Origin: Temnothorax longispinosus | Lineage: Eukaryota > Arthropoda > Insecta > Hymenoptera > Formicidae | Direction of reading: 5' to 3' | DNA length: 64,000 nucleotides | Assembly (NCBI RefSeq): GCF_030848805.1 | Contig: NC_092358.1 | Coordinates: 26,215,073 to 26,279,072, forward strand | In this document: piece after piece, positions 23,501 to 37,072 of the stretch | Position numbering within the stretch: position 1 is the stretch's first letter | Layout: each line of letters starts with the position of its first letter | The notes under the pieces: model-generated | What the model was told of the DNA's origin: nothing | What the model saw: the letters and a program-made list of their open reading frames with translations, nothing else | Database searches by the model: none | Made by a program: the position numbers and the translations under genes

Positions 23501-24690
23501 AGAAAAATAGTAATCGACCGGGGAATGAATTTGAATCTGACGGAACAAATATAATACTCCGTGATGTTATTATATAAATTTCGCGATTTAATTACAAGTC
23601 CATCAAAGAAATCGCAGCTGAAGAAATATTTAGCATATACGTGAGACAATACACGTACCTATTTCAACATTTGTAAAATTTCCATTTCAATAGCACGAGA
23701 AATGTAAAATGACTGGCTTGTTAATTACAAAGTGAGATAATTGGCTCTCGAGACATGAGAAATCACCGACCACAAACAAACTTCCGTCAGGTATCGTTGA
23801 TTCCTCCGAGATACAATTTAATTTGAGCGATCCCTTCGCGCTTATATTTTTTCGTAATGCACTTTTTCCGGTTTCATTAATACAAATCGGTCGGAGTTCG
23901 GAGTAAAAGCGAGCGAGGGGGAAGATTCCTTTTTGTCGTCGATCACGGACGCACAGTAGCGTGCAACGACTTCCAATTCATGACGGCGCGACGGCACAAC
24001 ACGAACGTTACGTGCTTTCGCGCCAATTATAATTATCAGTATTTCCACGGAGCGGCACGCAAAAATCGCCTCGAAACGCGGCCGCAATGTTCACGGTGCA
24101 TTGCTGCGCTCGCTTTTAAAAGCCACAACTGAACAATGTCTCGTTAATAGTAGCAATAACATTTAAACGCTCGGCAACGCATATCGAGTGGATAATGAAA
24201 AAAATCGCTTTGGATAACAAAAAAAAATCACTTTACACTCACACCCTTTCTTGAAAATGCATTTTAATATTAACCGTCAATATTCGTTACAAGAAGTGAG
24301 TAAAATTACGAGAACTGTCATAAAATTCACGCAAAAATTGATGGTTCGTTACTGTTTTTTGAAACTCTTACATTTTTTGTTTATTATCATAGTGCTATTA
24401 ATGACAGATATACGTGTATATATGAGCTGAATAATTAATTATTAAGTTCAGACGTATAGTCTACAAATTGCTAAGATACACTTCGAAAGTTATAACCACT
24501 ACATGTTTTTATATTTTATTACCACTGTGTTATTAATAGCAGATACATGTATATGAGCCGAAAAAAAGAATTATTAAATTCAAGCATAGCATACAAATTG
24601 CTAAGATATACTTAGAAAGTTATAATACCACTACATGTAAAATCGCGTTAATATGTTATATGCAACGGACAAACATATGTTTCTCAATTT
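23500..24690. other. A+T-rich non-coding block
   Basis: No gene. It is mostly A+T-rich apart from a CpG-richer island at 23820-24110, and holds the 131-bp tandem duplication at 24370-24640. No long open frame. Confidence 0.6.
24370..24640. repeat. Diverged tandem duplication, about 131-bp unit
   Basis: Unit 1 (24370-24500) and unit 2 (24501-24632) align along their whole length, including the shared strings ACAAATTGCTAAGATA and GAAAGTTATAA, with scattered substitutions and small indels. A third copy starts with ACATG at 24633 and then the similarity stops. The divergence shows that the duplication is not recent. It is not coding: there are stops in all frames. Confidence 0.92.
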
Positions 24691-27600
24691 AAAACGTGTA
24701 CCGAATACCACTCGTCTGGCTTTTAAATCTCGTCTCGCCCGGGCTTATCAGCGATCACGGTGGTGCGAATGACAAATGTCCGGCGTGTCTTGTGCCACGG
24801 TCGTCGTTATTCGATCAAAATGCAAAGCACAGCGTTGGCGAATGTCTTCTTCGTGTCCGAACACGAAATCATTTCACTCCGTTTCTCCGATCGTTTTTCT
24901 CTTTTTTCCCCTCTTTTTTTTTCTTGACCGTGCAAACACCATCGTTTCGAGTGTCTCGCGACGGTATCGCACGACCTGAAACGGACGAAGCCAATTCGCT
25001 TATCTCGACTAGGGCTTGATAAATTAATCGGCATTAAGGCAGATAAGGGAGAAGGCGCTGCGCCATCTGATACGTCGGAATTGTGTCGATGTATCAGGCC
25101 TAAAAACGGTCTCGGTCGTCGGCTAGAGCGCGTCGTTGACGTCACGCGGATGGACCCGGTGCTCAGTTGCCGCGGTAGATCGTCTCGGGGACGGTGAGAT
25201 CATCAATACAGTATCTATTCGTTCATCTGGCGCATACCGGCGCCGCGCGGTGCTGGAATATCAGTTAATCTTCCCTCCCTCGACAGATGATACGTCACTC
25301 GAGGGACCGAGTTCGCAGAAGTCTCGGCGACGGATTTAATTAGCGCAAAACGATAACGCACTGCTCGCAACATGTGTACTTCGATCAACGACGCGACGCG
25401 TTGCTCGGCGAGCTCGCTCTTGCTCGTAAATCCGGAGAATCGGCACTGTTACGTCGGGGGGCACTAAAATTTTACTTCCTCCTAACAGTTTTCCGTGGCT
25501 CTCGCGAAAGGGCATAAATCTCGCGGCGGTACGGATCCCAGCGAAAGTAGCGCAAGCGCAATTAATTCCGTGCCCTCTACGCGGTTTACAACTCGCGCGA
25601 TGATTTACCGCGCTTCGAGAGAGGCGAGGCGAAGCGTCGAGACGCTTATATATTCTCGCGGGACGCGAGACGTTTCGCTGATCGCAGCGAGGAAAATTTT
25701 AACGGCGCCGTAAACATCGCTCTCGCAATCTAGTTGCCGTCACGGGAAATACTTAGAAACGTAAAATATAAAATATTACGACGGAACTATACACGCGAAC
25801 TTAAATTATACGCAACTGTCATCGATGCGTTGACGAATTTAGCGAATTAATTTCAAAATACTGTGTACCTATATGTTATCGAGGAAATATAATAACGAAA
25901 TTAATATCTCGCATTATTTCTCATTTATATCCTATTCTCTTTTTCTGAATCTTTTTCGTTGCTGACTAAACAAAATCGTACGACTTGACTCATGACGAAC
26001 GTGCAATAAATGGATGCATCGGCGCGATGAAGAAGCTTTACGGTCTCCATAATGCGAGCTCGAACGCACGTTAAACGCGGGGAGCGGAGTGAACGCGAGT
26101 GAACGAGTGAGCGAGCAAGCGACCGTAGTCGCGATAGTCGAGTTTATAACGCAAAATTAATAGAGCTTATCCCGTGCCGCTCGTGCCGGCGCGGCCTTTT
26201 GGCAATTTATCATGGGATTACGGTGCAAATACGTCAACCAAGGGTCGAACCTTCCGAGGCGCTCCCTTCGCCCCTCGTGTCGTAGGGCACGGCGCCGTTG
26301 CGCGATTCCCTTACCCCTCGACCCGCTCGCGTCATGGGCGCAGCAATCACTTCCTGTGTCAATAAACAGCTCTTCCCGTTGGCTCACCCCTAATTCGAGC
26401 CAGCACCCAAGGGGATCGGCGAACCGACACCACCCTTTCTCCCTAATGTTCCTTCCTGAATTTTACAGTCTTTTCTTTCTTTGATCCCGCGACATTGATT
26501 CCTCCTCGCCGTCCGTCGCCAGCGCTGTTTCCCTTATTCTCCGGAATAGTATTGTCCGATCCTGCTCTCGAATGATGTAATCCGATCATGTAACTTCGCG
26601 CTAAGAAAATTGATTTTGTACTTACTCGTCGAGAAATCTTTTACTATAGTCGGTAATTCTAAGATCACTATGTTTCTGACGAATCTTGCAACTGGTCTTG
26701 TTTCCAGGATCAACTGATTTAAATGAATTTAATTACGTATCATAATCGAGTAAGGAACGAATAGAGATAATAAGTAAATCTCGACAAGATCTTTCGTCGA
26801 CGAATGTGGGATACTCGATAAATAGAATTGAGACAGAGGATTTCGCGCTGGATTGGAAGTCGGCGGGTCAGACATTTATTCCGACGTAATATCAAATGCT
26901 CGCCGGCGCCTATGACGAGTCGGCGGCGAGTTGCGAGTTGGGGATGCGTTATATACCGGCACGCGCACCACTTTCGCATTATCCATTATTCCCGTCGGCA
27001 TTACAATGACAATGACCGCAATAACGATCGCGTCGAGATCGGAAGAGACGCGAGAGATGCGGGGCCGACACGTGGGGTGAGAGCATACGCACACGTCGGC
27101 GCGTCGCGCCGGCCGACAGCTCGGAAAATTGCTAACAAATAATACTGCCGGGGATAACGATACGGGGTGTCGTTGTCTCCGACCCTACGGCCAGATCGCT
27201 CGTCCTTTTTGCGCACAATCACCCGTGAGATTCCGGCCGATTCTGCTTGGGACGCTCGCCACGTTCGGTTCGGAAACAGCACAATCATTACATCATGGTA
27301 AGCGCGAAAAATACGCGAGACGAGAAAGCGTAGGCTTCAATAAAACGACATTATCTATTTAAATATTCTTATAGCGATTGATAATCATGCGACGCGAATT
27401 TGCAATTTATTGCCGTCAAACCAATTTGCAAAGTACATATTGCGGTGGAAATTATGTCGCGTGATGCGTGAGCGATAAAACTCGATGTGTAAATGTCTCT
27501 CGCATTGTCGATAAATAATACACCCTATGTGCGCGTTGAAATAATTACACCGAAGTTCGATCGAAGAGCGGCCGAGGGAGGAGGGGAGGTAGTGCGCGAA

Positions 27601-27969
27601 TGTCCCGCTTCATAAATTCGATCGTTAAAACATCGAGGAATTATCCGCGACATATCGGCCGACATATAAGTACGAACGGCGTACGACAGGTATATGTATA
27701 AAGATATAAGTGCAGCTCGGCTCACTTCCAGCCGTGCGAACTGCAATTCGATCCACTCTGGACGTATAATCAGGTATGCAAATGCCGGATGCGTGCGTGT
27801 ACGTGTGTGCGCACGCCGGCGTGTCCAAATAACGCGTAACTGTCAATATCGCGAGCAGCTTTTGCGCGCGGTCAACGAGCGATGTGCAACATTGAAAGAG
27901 AAACGATTTTGCATTTTAGGATACTTGCAACTCGAGATACCTCAATCAAGCGTGCATTTGGAGCGTTAT

Positions 27970-28003
27970 ATCTACATAGATATCACTTTATATCTATGTA
28001 GAT
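27970..28003. repeat. Perfect 14-bp inverted repeat
   Basis: ATCTACATAGATAT (27970-27983) and its exact reverse complement ATATCTATGTAGAT (27990-28003) are separated by six bases (CACTTT). A few more pairs are possible outward with a two-base bulge. The stem is too short for a typical microRNA precursor. Confidence 0.9.
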
Positions 28004-28166
28004 CTATAAAGAACTTCTGTAATGTGATTTTTTAATTCGCTTGGATAGGTTTACTTCAATCAGGCGAGATCAATTGAGTGTTAACAATAAAAATTACCAA
28101 TTTTTTGCCAAGAGTAGATATTCATTACACGATGTCAAATTGTACCATTATGCTTCAGCTTTCCAA

Positions 28167-28210
28167 TTACAACATTTACAACATTTACAACAGTTACAAT
28201 TACAACAGTT
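28167..28210. repeat. 9-bp minisatellite (TTACAACAK)n
   Basis: Three full 9-bp units (TTACAACAT twice, TTACAACAG once), a 6-base partial unit, then another full unit. On the + strand it lies in a 97-codon open frame (28041-28334) and would encode an alternating Leu/Gln/His run. That frame has no other support as a gene, so this is listed as a repeat only. Confidence 0.9.
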
Positions 28211-28560
28211 CCATAACAACGCTCGTATAATCGAGCGCCTAATGCACGGCCTTGAGCTCGCGCGTTCCCGTGCGTCTCGCGTGGGTAATTTGCAACATCG
28301 TTACCACCAGCATCTCTCAGGAAGTTTCTCGTAATTCTGCAACGCGGTGTACGAGAGCCGCGGCGCGGCGTTTCCAGAGCTCGCGCAACACTCGGCCGCG
28401 CTTTATTACCGCCCCGAGCTAAACCTACCGCGGATTTAAACACCGTCACACCGGCAACTAATCTTCTCAGCGACAGCTCCTTTTCGTTAAAACGAGAGCC
28501 GACGGTTTCGCGCTTAATGTAACCTGGAATCTTACTCTCTGACATTTGGCTCCCGATAGC

Positions 28561-30780
28561 GCAATAAGATTTAGAGTCTAACTCTAAAAATCCTTCATTG
28601 CTAATCTATTTATATTATATTATCCTAAAATAATAATTTAGATTTTAGATAATAACTTATCCAATTAGATATCCAATCATTGATCATTATTGCTCTCGCC
28701 TGAGTGAACAAGAATTATTCTTAACATATATCTACTGTATACAATTTTACTCTTCCATGCAAATATGTCTTACACGTTCGGCGTTATCATTTAGCATCGT
28801 GTATCATCGTGTTTGACCCCCGGCAACGTTTAATTCCCCCTTCACTTCCACAGACCGGTTGCGGCTGGTAAAGCCAATAATTCCTATCATCCGGAAGAAG
28901 CCGCTCTCGGCCGGTTCGATCTCTTAACGCGATGCTACCCCTATCGAGACAGTTGGGAGAGGGTTGGTCCACGTCCGATGGGAGCCACGTTTCGATACAC
29001 GCATACGAAGATGAGAGAGAGGGGGGGGGAGCGACCGACAGATCTGTCAGGAGGGCATAAATCAATGGACGGCTCCTGGATTGCCCTGGGAGAGAGCGTG
29101 TTGCGTTTCCACGGACAGATAGAGCCGATGTGCTTTATTATGCCGGACACAATTGCGTGTTGCCTAAGCCACGTGACCGGCAACTTCCGGCCGACGCTTG
29201 GGTTCCGCTTCATGATGTCCTCGCGCGCGCACGTCTCCCCTGGTCGATTCGCCATTCTCCTCCCCCTTCCCCCCGGGGTTCTGCTTCTTTCCCTCCCGGC
29301 GTTGACGATGCAATCGGTGACAATGATCGTCGCGTGTCAGATCCACGGCGATTCAAACGTGACATTTACAAACTTCGACTGTAATATCTACGGTCTCACG
29401 AAACGCGTACAGTTAGATATAAAGATACAAAGAATGAAATATAAACGGGGAAAATTAATCTACAATCACTAATTGGAATATCAGATCCTCCGAGATTATA
29501 TCATCTTCCAATATAAAATTCCCATAGATTGTCGGTTACTTCGACCATTGTCCGTAGCTTCAACAATGGTGCGAGAGCCGCGTGCCTTTTCAGCACACGG
29601 CCGAGCGTACGTAGGCGAGCAAAAAAGGACTTTCGCGTAATAAAGAGATCCGAGGGAGTATGGTGTGCCGAATCGATTGGTCACGGTGTTCTCATGTTAA
29701 TGCCGCGACGGTTCTGCTTCGGTTTTCCATTGGCGCACGTTGGGGGAGCCCGCTCCGGGTCGCCAGCACCAGCGTGGCGAATTCTCGGGTTTATCGTCGG
29801 GGTGTGTAGCCACTGTGACCACTAAAACCGACGGTCTGAACCGGGGCGGGAACGAAGACGGCGCGCGAGAGACGGCCGTAAGGGGGAGAAAGATCCGCTC
29901 TCTCGCGTCATGGGAATCATAAAACGTCCCGGATAGGTCTAACTAACGAATACCACCGCGATAGATACGCGATAGAGAGCGCCTGTTCTATTCTCTCTAA
30001 TTATATCTTATTTTGCGTAGGCGTTGCCTATAGTGCGCGGATCTATATATCGAAGAGTATCGGAAACATTATGCTGAAGTAAGATGATAGCGTACAAATG
30101 ATATACCATTAAATTACGCATATGATGAGCATCATTCTTACCGCAAGTCGAGAGATAGCGTAGGCATATCCGCGCAATAAGAATGACTCCCAGCAGCGAC
30201 GAAGGTATTCACGAAACTCAATCTCAGTGTGGTATACAATTATAATTAAATGCGTATTACTAATTAGGGTTATTATCTTTGTGCGTCGCTTATTACGCGC
30301 CGATACATTACTGCGAAGACTGAGAATGTGCGACGATTACTCTGCTAGCGTGATTAAATAAAAAATCACGCGACACACTTTAATTATAACGAATCCATTT
30401 TTCAAAGCAGTTTGTCCATTAATAATTACTGTATCCCATTCCTTATGGAAATGACTACTGCAGGTGTAACGCTTGTACCAATTTTGCTTCATATGTTTCA
30501 AATGCTCACCGAGTATAAATATTCATACTAATATATTGCTTCAAATCGCAAGCGTCGTTTGATATAAAAAAGTTAATCAAGGAAATCTACAATTACATAC
30601 AAATTATGGCAACACGTTATTCGATGACATAATTTTTGCACAACTTATGCAATTTGCATTCTACGACCTTTTTATTCCTAGCTGAAATAAAAACGGGATA
30701 AAAATAAATGAAAGGCAAATTGAATTAAAGGTTAAAATCAAAGAATTATTTCAAATGTTAATGAGATCAGGCACTTGCTG
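28561..30780. other. Non-coding stretch with A+T-rich flanks
   Basis: No gene is recognised. 28560-28790 and 29930-30780 are A+T-rich and poor in open frames. 28800-29350 and 29560-29930 are G+C-rich with a G8 run at 29022-29029. Nothing else could be supported. Confidence 0.55.
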
Positions 30781-31951
30781 CGACATAACGCGAAAATAGG
30801 GAATATTTTAATTCCCATGCGCGTGCCGCGTTTCCGCGATTGCGAGTGAGAAAAGCATTCCCTCCGCATTGCCGCCGGCCGCGAAGACCGACGAGAGGAA
30901 GAGTTCGCGGCTTCCATCCCCTCGATCTGAGATCTCGAGAATGCTGAGATCCAGCGTCGTACCCCGCGGTGGCCCGACTCCGACACGGTGGTCCAGGTCA
31001 ACAAATCATAATCGTGCCCGTGACCAGGTAACGAGGAAAGGTCTGAATGCCTACGCGAGGTTCGGCGCTGTTTCGCGGCGAGCAAACGTGGTCAAAGCCG
31101 ATGCGAACGCGAAGGAACGAGACGTCGGGGCGCCGCGCGGCGTCGAGCCCCGCTGCGAGATCACCGAGGTCCGCCGCGAGCGTGAAGAGATGGAGGGTAC
31201 GGGAGAAAGGCGAGGAGGGGATGGGAGGGCAGTACGGGTGATGGTCATGAGCGAGAACAAGAGCAAGAACAAGAGAGGCAGTAGATTGTACCGGGTATTA
31301 ACGTGGCGCACGGAGCGTCCGGGGTCCACGCTCTGTCGCGCCGCGACAAGGTGGTCCACGGGCTCTGACTTACGAACGTCGGGTCCCGCACGAATACCCT
31401 CGCTTTATGAAGCACGAATTAAATATTGCGGTCCTAGACCGGCGAAGCGCGCGCCCGGCATCGTCGTCACTGCATCAGGTCCACGAGGCCTGCAGCAGCG
31501 TGTCGTAGGCCCTCCAGTGGTTAAGCTAATAATCATTTCAATTTACAAGTGGATTATTTGGTTGGAAATTAGCTTATACAATCGGAATTGCTATCTAAAC
31601 GCTCGGTCGTAGCGCATCAACTATTCACCCATTATCCCTATCAGGATATTCGACCATCTGCCGCGCTCCGGGGCACCTCGGTATCAGTCGGTGGTGCGCA
31701 GCATCTCTAACGAGCCGTAACGATATGCATTTTGAAAATCCGGAAGATCGATGAAAAGAGAGTCGTGTGTGAGTGCGCTGTGCGCGCGCGTAAAAGATGC
31801 CCCGAAGGTCGGCGGCGGGCAGCTGGCCCCCACGATGGAACGGGAGGACCTCCTCATTAGCCATGCATGCGCCTAAAACCAATTCTAGTTCTCTTCGCTC
31901 TTCGTGTGCGAGAGCTAACGAGACGTCTATATTATTATACCGCGGCTAAAT

Positions 31952-31997
31952 GGAGAGAGAGGGAGAAGAAGAGAGAGAAAGAGGGGGGAGGGAGAGG

Positions 31998-32028
<31 letters not shown>

Positions 32029-32032
32029 GGAG
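31952..32032. repeat. 81-nt homopurine tract with (AG)n
   Basis: All 81 bases are A or G, bounded by T at 31951 and T at 32033. It contains a G-rich middle (31982-31998) and a perfect (AG)11 at 32003-32024. Mirror symmetry in the AG part makes triplex (H-DNA) formation plausible. Confidence 0.95.
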
Positions 32033-32108
32033 TGAGCCAGGCGCGCAACGCGTCGGGGCCCTCGCTCGAAAACCGAATAGGATGGGTTACGTCGGATATT
32101 AGCCGCGG

Positions 32109-32136
32109 GGGCCCCTCTCTCTCCCGTGAGGGGCCC
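32109..32136. repeat. GC-rich 9-bp inverted repeat
   Basis: GGGCCCCTC (32109-32117) and GAGGGGCCC (32128-32136) are exact reverse complements separated by 10 bases. A second, overlapping pairing (CTCCCG with CGGGAG, about 32121-32144) is possible, so two alternative folds compete. There is no T-run after it, so no terminator is implied. Confidence 0.85.
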
Positions 32137-35100
32137 TCTCGGGAGATAAAGACGAGGAGAGCCACTCGGAGCTGCGGACCACCGTGAAAGAAGGGAGTAC
32201 TCCCGGCCGGCAGCTCCTCCTCATCCTTCTTCTCTCGTGCTTCCCTCTATCCCACTCCCTCTCTCGCCTCGTCTCTCCCTCGCGCGCCCGCTTCTATCCC
32301 GCGTGGTGGCTTTTCTTGCCCTTCGAGGGCCCCGGACCGCCAATAACCGCAAACACCGTAATTCCCTACAGCACCTACCATACGCATTACATCGGTTATT
32401 TGCCCCCTAACCAGGTGGAATTTATTGCGGGGAAATGTCAGTTCCCTGGCGCGGCCGCTCGCCACCCTGTGCGATCGACCGATGCGGCTGCACACTGCAC
32501 GCTGCTGCATGCTGGCTTAGCTTGTGTGCCCCGACCGTTAGATCCTCGCTGCCACAGAAGATGGCTGCTGACCCGACGACATCGTAGAGATCGGTCGGTC
32601 CCACGGAATTCTCGCCGTGAAAAATGTCGTATCGGTTATGAATAAAATCCGAGAATTGCACACCGTTCTATACAAATCGACTTATTTGGAAACGATGAAG
32701 AGATTCGTATGCGAGAGATTGGGGTCCGTGCTTGTTTGCGAATGCGACCGCGTTCCAATATCAAACAAGATCAGAAAGAAGCAGCCGACGACGATGCTCG
32801 ATTGACTTAATTTGAGAAAGTCGCGTGAGCATTCGCGCTAAAGATGCCTCAGAGATGCATTCTCGTCCTAAATGTTTTATTAGAGCGTCTGGCAGTCAAC
32901 TGCGGCCGCAGTTGCGCGAGATTAATGAACGACAGGCAACTAATGAAGCGATAATTCTCCTCGCGGCAAAAACCCGACCATCTCGAAATCTGAATGTTCG
33001 ATCCGTCGCAACTTATCTCGACGTGGTGGATCCCGCAAGGAAAAAACGTGGGACGCTATCGGCGGCATTAACATCTCGATCGCGCGTACTTTCGGAACGA
33101 CGACGGTGTTCCGGGAATCCGGTGATAGGCGCAATTCGTGAGTTCCTCGCCGTGGGTTTTTGCCATATAGAAAAACAGGTTTCAATCCGGATGGAAGGTG
33201 GCGTCATTCGTCGCGATTGCACCTGCACGGCAGGTGCTCGGTTGGGCTCACGAGCTACTCACGCTGATTATTAAGCGTCTAATCGCTAATCTCAGAGATT
33301 ATCCTCGAAACGCGGAGTAATGATCCTTCGAGCGATTACCATAGCAACGATCAATTTTCGACGTCGCGTGACGTTGTCGACACCATAACATCAATCGTTG
33401 CTCTTTCTCAGACTGCAATTTTTTTCCTTTTTTCTTCTATCATACAGATTTTTATGTTAGAGGTAAAGTGGCAATACTCACAGTTTATTAGTCGCGCGAA
33501 GTCTTATATCCTGGTTTCCGCTAATCTTGTCGTCTCTCAGACTCATAATCAAACTAGAGTTTCCCACGATCAGATCACGAAGGCAGAAAATCTGATCGTC
33601 ATCCTTCGAAAGGTTGATGGGCGCGAATTGTGTTCGGCAAGGAAGAGAGGCAGGAATGGAGCAAAAAATTTTGTGAGGTTTACGTGGTCCCATCGTGAAA
33701 CGTGTCGACGCAATGGCTTTCGCTTTAATAATTAAAAGCGGCAATTGTCACGCAAAAATAATATTTGTTATCGCGTTTCTATTTCGTTTTTTTTTTTACG
33801 ATCCCCGCCACGACAACAATTCGTCCAATTATCGATTGAAAAGGAAATCGATAACGTTGACACTCAAATTTCGTTCGATAAGATTAACGTAAACTCAATT
33901 CCACCGGCTGCAACCGTACAAGCGATCGATTATCCTCGTGACGACTATCTTACGTTTTAATTGTTCTCCGTCATCCACGTAAATCTCAATTAAGACTGAA
34001 TTATCTCATCGCCGTTGGTGAGAAGCAACTCGAAGACCGCGTTCAACGTAAGAAAGACCTCGCAGCATCTCCGGTCGTGAGATGGAAGAGAATTCTTCCC
34101 GATTTCGCGAGAATGATTCTTCCTCCAGCCTACTACCACCCGAGCTCGATACTCCACGAGAACTCTCAAGGTGCCTCCTTTCCCTTTTTTCTTTCCATTT
34201 ATTTTTCCCACCTACCACCCCCTTCTCCTTTTTATCCACTTCAAACCGCTATCTTTCGAGTATCCGAATCTGCGGCCAACACTTTCAACTTTCAAGTGTC
34301 TATAGTTCTTATATTCTATTTCTTTACGAGTCGTTATCGGGGAAAAAACTTTCTGCGCGACCAATCACGCGTCAGCTAATTTTTTAATTGTGATTAGTTC
34401 AACGCTAAGATATCGTACAACGAACTTTCAACGTTCGGTTCGCACGGAATCGCTTAGCTGAGACGCGTTTAACAGGGATACCGCTTAAATTCGCCCGGGA
34501 TCAGGATGACTCTGCATTATCGCTGATTCCAAGCCAGCCACGGGATTTCCATGTCCGGACTTGGAACCCACCACCGCCATCAGCATCGGGATGAGACCCC
34601 ACAGCTCGATTTAGCATAGATTAAAGTCGCGCATACGCTCTGCGAAGCGAGACCGCGAGCGTCTACGAGCCGGATGAGAGGAGCGGAGCGGAGGTAGAGG
34701 AAGAAGATTGGGTTAGATAAAAATCGAGTCGATCCACGAGTCTCCTCCACCTTTACGAGGTAAGGCACTAGGAAAGACATCGCGGATGAAGGGGGGAGAA
34801 AGAGAGACGAGATCTGCTGAATACAAACTGCTGCGAGTGGAAGGAATCCGAATAGTTTCGTCATAATCTTTTATGAATTGATTGGAATTGGGCGATTTAT
34901 TCGGAAAGCTTCGAAATCAGAATTGCAAAATCACGAATGAAGGAATTATGCACATCCCTTGCAGTTCTCTAAATTTTATTTGATTCCACCACAGAAGTTC
35001 TCTTTCTTTTTTTAGATGCGTCTCTTGATTTATAAAAAAAAATTTTAAAAGCAGCGGAACACGCTTTTCGTTGTAAAAGCACAAACAACGTTCGAAAATT

Positions 35101-37053
35101 CGTAGTCAATTCCAATTCCGCCTTTACACTGTGTCCAAGTGGTACAGCGAAGTGGCATTGCGGGCGAGGTTGGCAGCGAATTTTGGCGCCCGGCCAGGTT
35201 CGTCGAGAGGATTTACGTCTATTTAATTTTATGGCGTTTGACGGTCGGTACCGGAGATAGAACCGGTCTACGAGATAGTCGACGTTATTCGGCCTACAAC
35301 GAACGCTTTGTTCTTCGGGCGCATCTCTTTGTATACAAATAGCTAGAATGGCAATTGAAACGTCATTATTTTTCCGTCTAAAACGACTTACGGTACCAAC
35401 CGCATATTCAATTTTAATTAACACAACGCTCCAGATTAGTGATAAGTTCGATGTCACGCAAAAAAAGTTCAATTTTCTTTGGAACTCATCGAAAGCAATA
35501 TGCATAATATTATTTCGCCCTCTTTTAAATTTGCAAATTGATAATTAGAGATAAAAATGGCACGTCAATGTTTGCAACTTATAGTACTAGCAAATTTGCC
35601 TTGACGGTGATTAATTCGAAAGTGCTCCGTAGATTGTTGAGAGTATAATCTCGCAGCACCTACGTGTTCCTCGTATATTAATCAAGCCGACTGTAATCCT
35701 AACGTGTCATCTACATCTCCTTTTGCGTGCATTTCCACTAGCAGCAGCCTTGTCATCATAATTAAGGACCGCTACGTGCACTTAAGGTGTTATGGATCTG
35801 TGCACGATATTTATTACGAAAGTAGTTCGGCGGGGTAACTTAAATATTCACTATCAGAGGCACGCGCAGCATTTTGGAAAATAATTGTGTTCCACTTTGA
35901 TATCAAAAGCTATTCTTCATTTTGTCACAATATGCCACCTTAACGCCCAATCTATAACGTCTTTCTATATTATAGGGAACGCCAGAGTTCCTTTATTTAA
36001 TCTGCAATCTACAGAATGAGAATGTACGGGAGTACTCGACGAAATAAAAAACTTTAAACCTTTTCCATTCTCAGACACCATAAACAAATCGACATCTACT
36101 CCAGAACTAAATGATAACGCGTTATCGCAATCTCCATGCAATAGATTTCGCGGCGAGATGCGTAAGAAGACGCTTAGCTCATCTCGCCAGGTGTCACGCC
36201 GACGCGTATTCTCGAGCCATCGCGCACGGCGGGCACGAAGCCACCGCGGAGAGACATCTCGGCTAATTGCGGCATCGCTCACCGGGTTTATATTATATAT
36301 CCTTTCTCTGCGTACCGCCATTCTTATCGCGCCGCGCGGCGAGAGGAGGGACACGGGACGCGGGATCCACTCCTGGCTACTATATACCTCGCCGCTCTTG
36401 GTATGTGGTACCAAGAAGCGCGTCCTTAATTCACGACGATCGCTCAACGTTGCGACTCGCCGTCGAAATAATAAATAACACGCGCGTACGCTGCGTGACG
36501 CAAAAATCTCCGCGGGCTTGTTCTGTAACTTATTAAAGCGTGGCTCGCGGTTGCATTTCGCGACTTCAACTCCTCACAATTATTTTTTGATAGTCTCAGA
36601 TAGCGCCACGCAAAAGAGCTCGACTTGTAACGGATAATATCTTTGCGGAATTGTCGCGATGGCGCAACGCGCAAACTTCGTTACCACCGGGGAAAACCGT
36701 AATGCAAAAAGCTATGGAGGAAGATGACAGAAAATGACTTGGCGTATTACCGCGAAATAGGTCTTTAGAGTTCTTGCATCGCCGGGGATAAATTATCCAG
36801 ACGAACGCACGCGTAACGTCCACAGATGCAGAAACGAGGCGAATGAAGAGAGCACCCGGGATTCATTTTACGCGAATCGTCCTTCCGAGGGCAGTAATAC
36901 GTCGCCGGTCCTCCGTCGGAAGATTAAAAGTTCCGAAGGCAGTGTCACGCGCTATGATCAACCCCGAATTTCCGGGACGGTGCGCCTGGCCGTTCCAATT
37001 ACTTTCCTGCCTCTCTCACCGTTCCTCTCTCTTTCTCTGTCTCCCTTTCGCTT

Positions 37054-37072
37054 TCTCTCTCTCTCTCTCTCT
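37054..37072. repeat. (TC)n microsatellite
   Basis: About nine TC dinucleotides within a longer pyrimidine-rich run (37009-37080). Confidence 0.9.

Larger units (their letters stand above)
24700..28560. other. Non-coding stretch, mostly CpG-rich
   Basis: No gene is recognised. 25740-26000 is A+T-rich. Other parts, including 25380-25700, 26170-26420, 26880-27280 and 28230-28530, are CpG-rich with overlapping frames on both strands. It contains the hairpin at 27970-28003 and the 9-bp minisatellite at 28167-28210. No RNA gene could be supported. Confidence 0.5.
30781..34960. other. Non-coding stretch with CpG-dense and purine-rich parts
   Basis: No gene is recognised. The longest + frame of the window (30869-31612, 247 codons) is here. 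It is arginine-rich, in stop-poor CpG-rich DNA with long antisense frames open over the same bases, and shows no domain, so it is not called. The section also holds the homopurine tract 31952-32032, the GC hairpin 32109-32136 and a pyrimidine-rich run at 32216-32290. 33280-33470 and 33740-34020 are A+T-richer. Confidence 0.5.

Noticed and set aside
26243..26256. B-box-like GGTTCGACCC on the minus strand
   Set aside because: No A box at the right distance and no acceptor stem.
30869..31612. 247-codon open frame, + strand
   Set aside because: Longest frame, but arginine-rich in stop-poor CpG-rich DNA, with antisense frames open over the same bases, no domain and a non-ATG-dependent extent. Consistent with chance.
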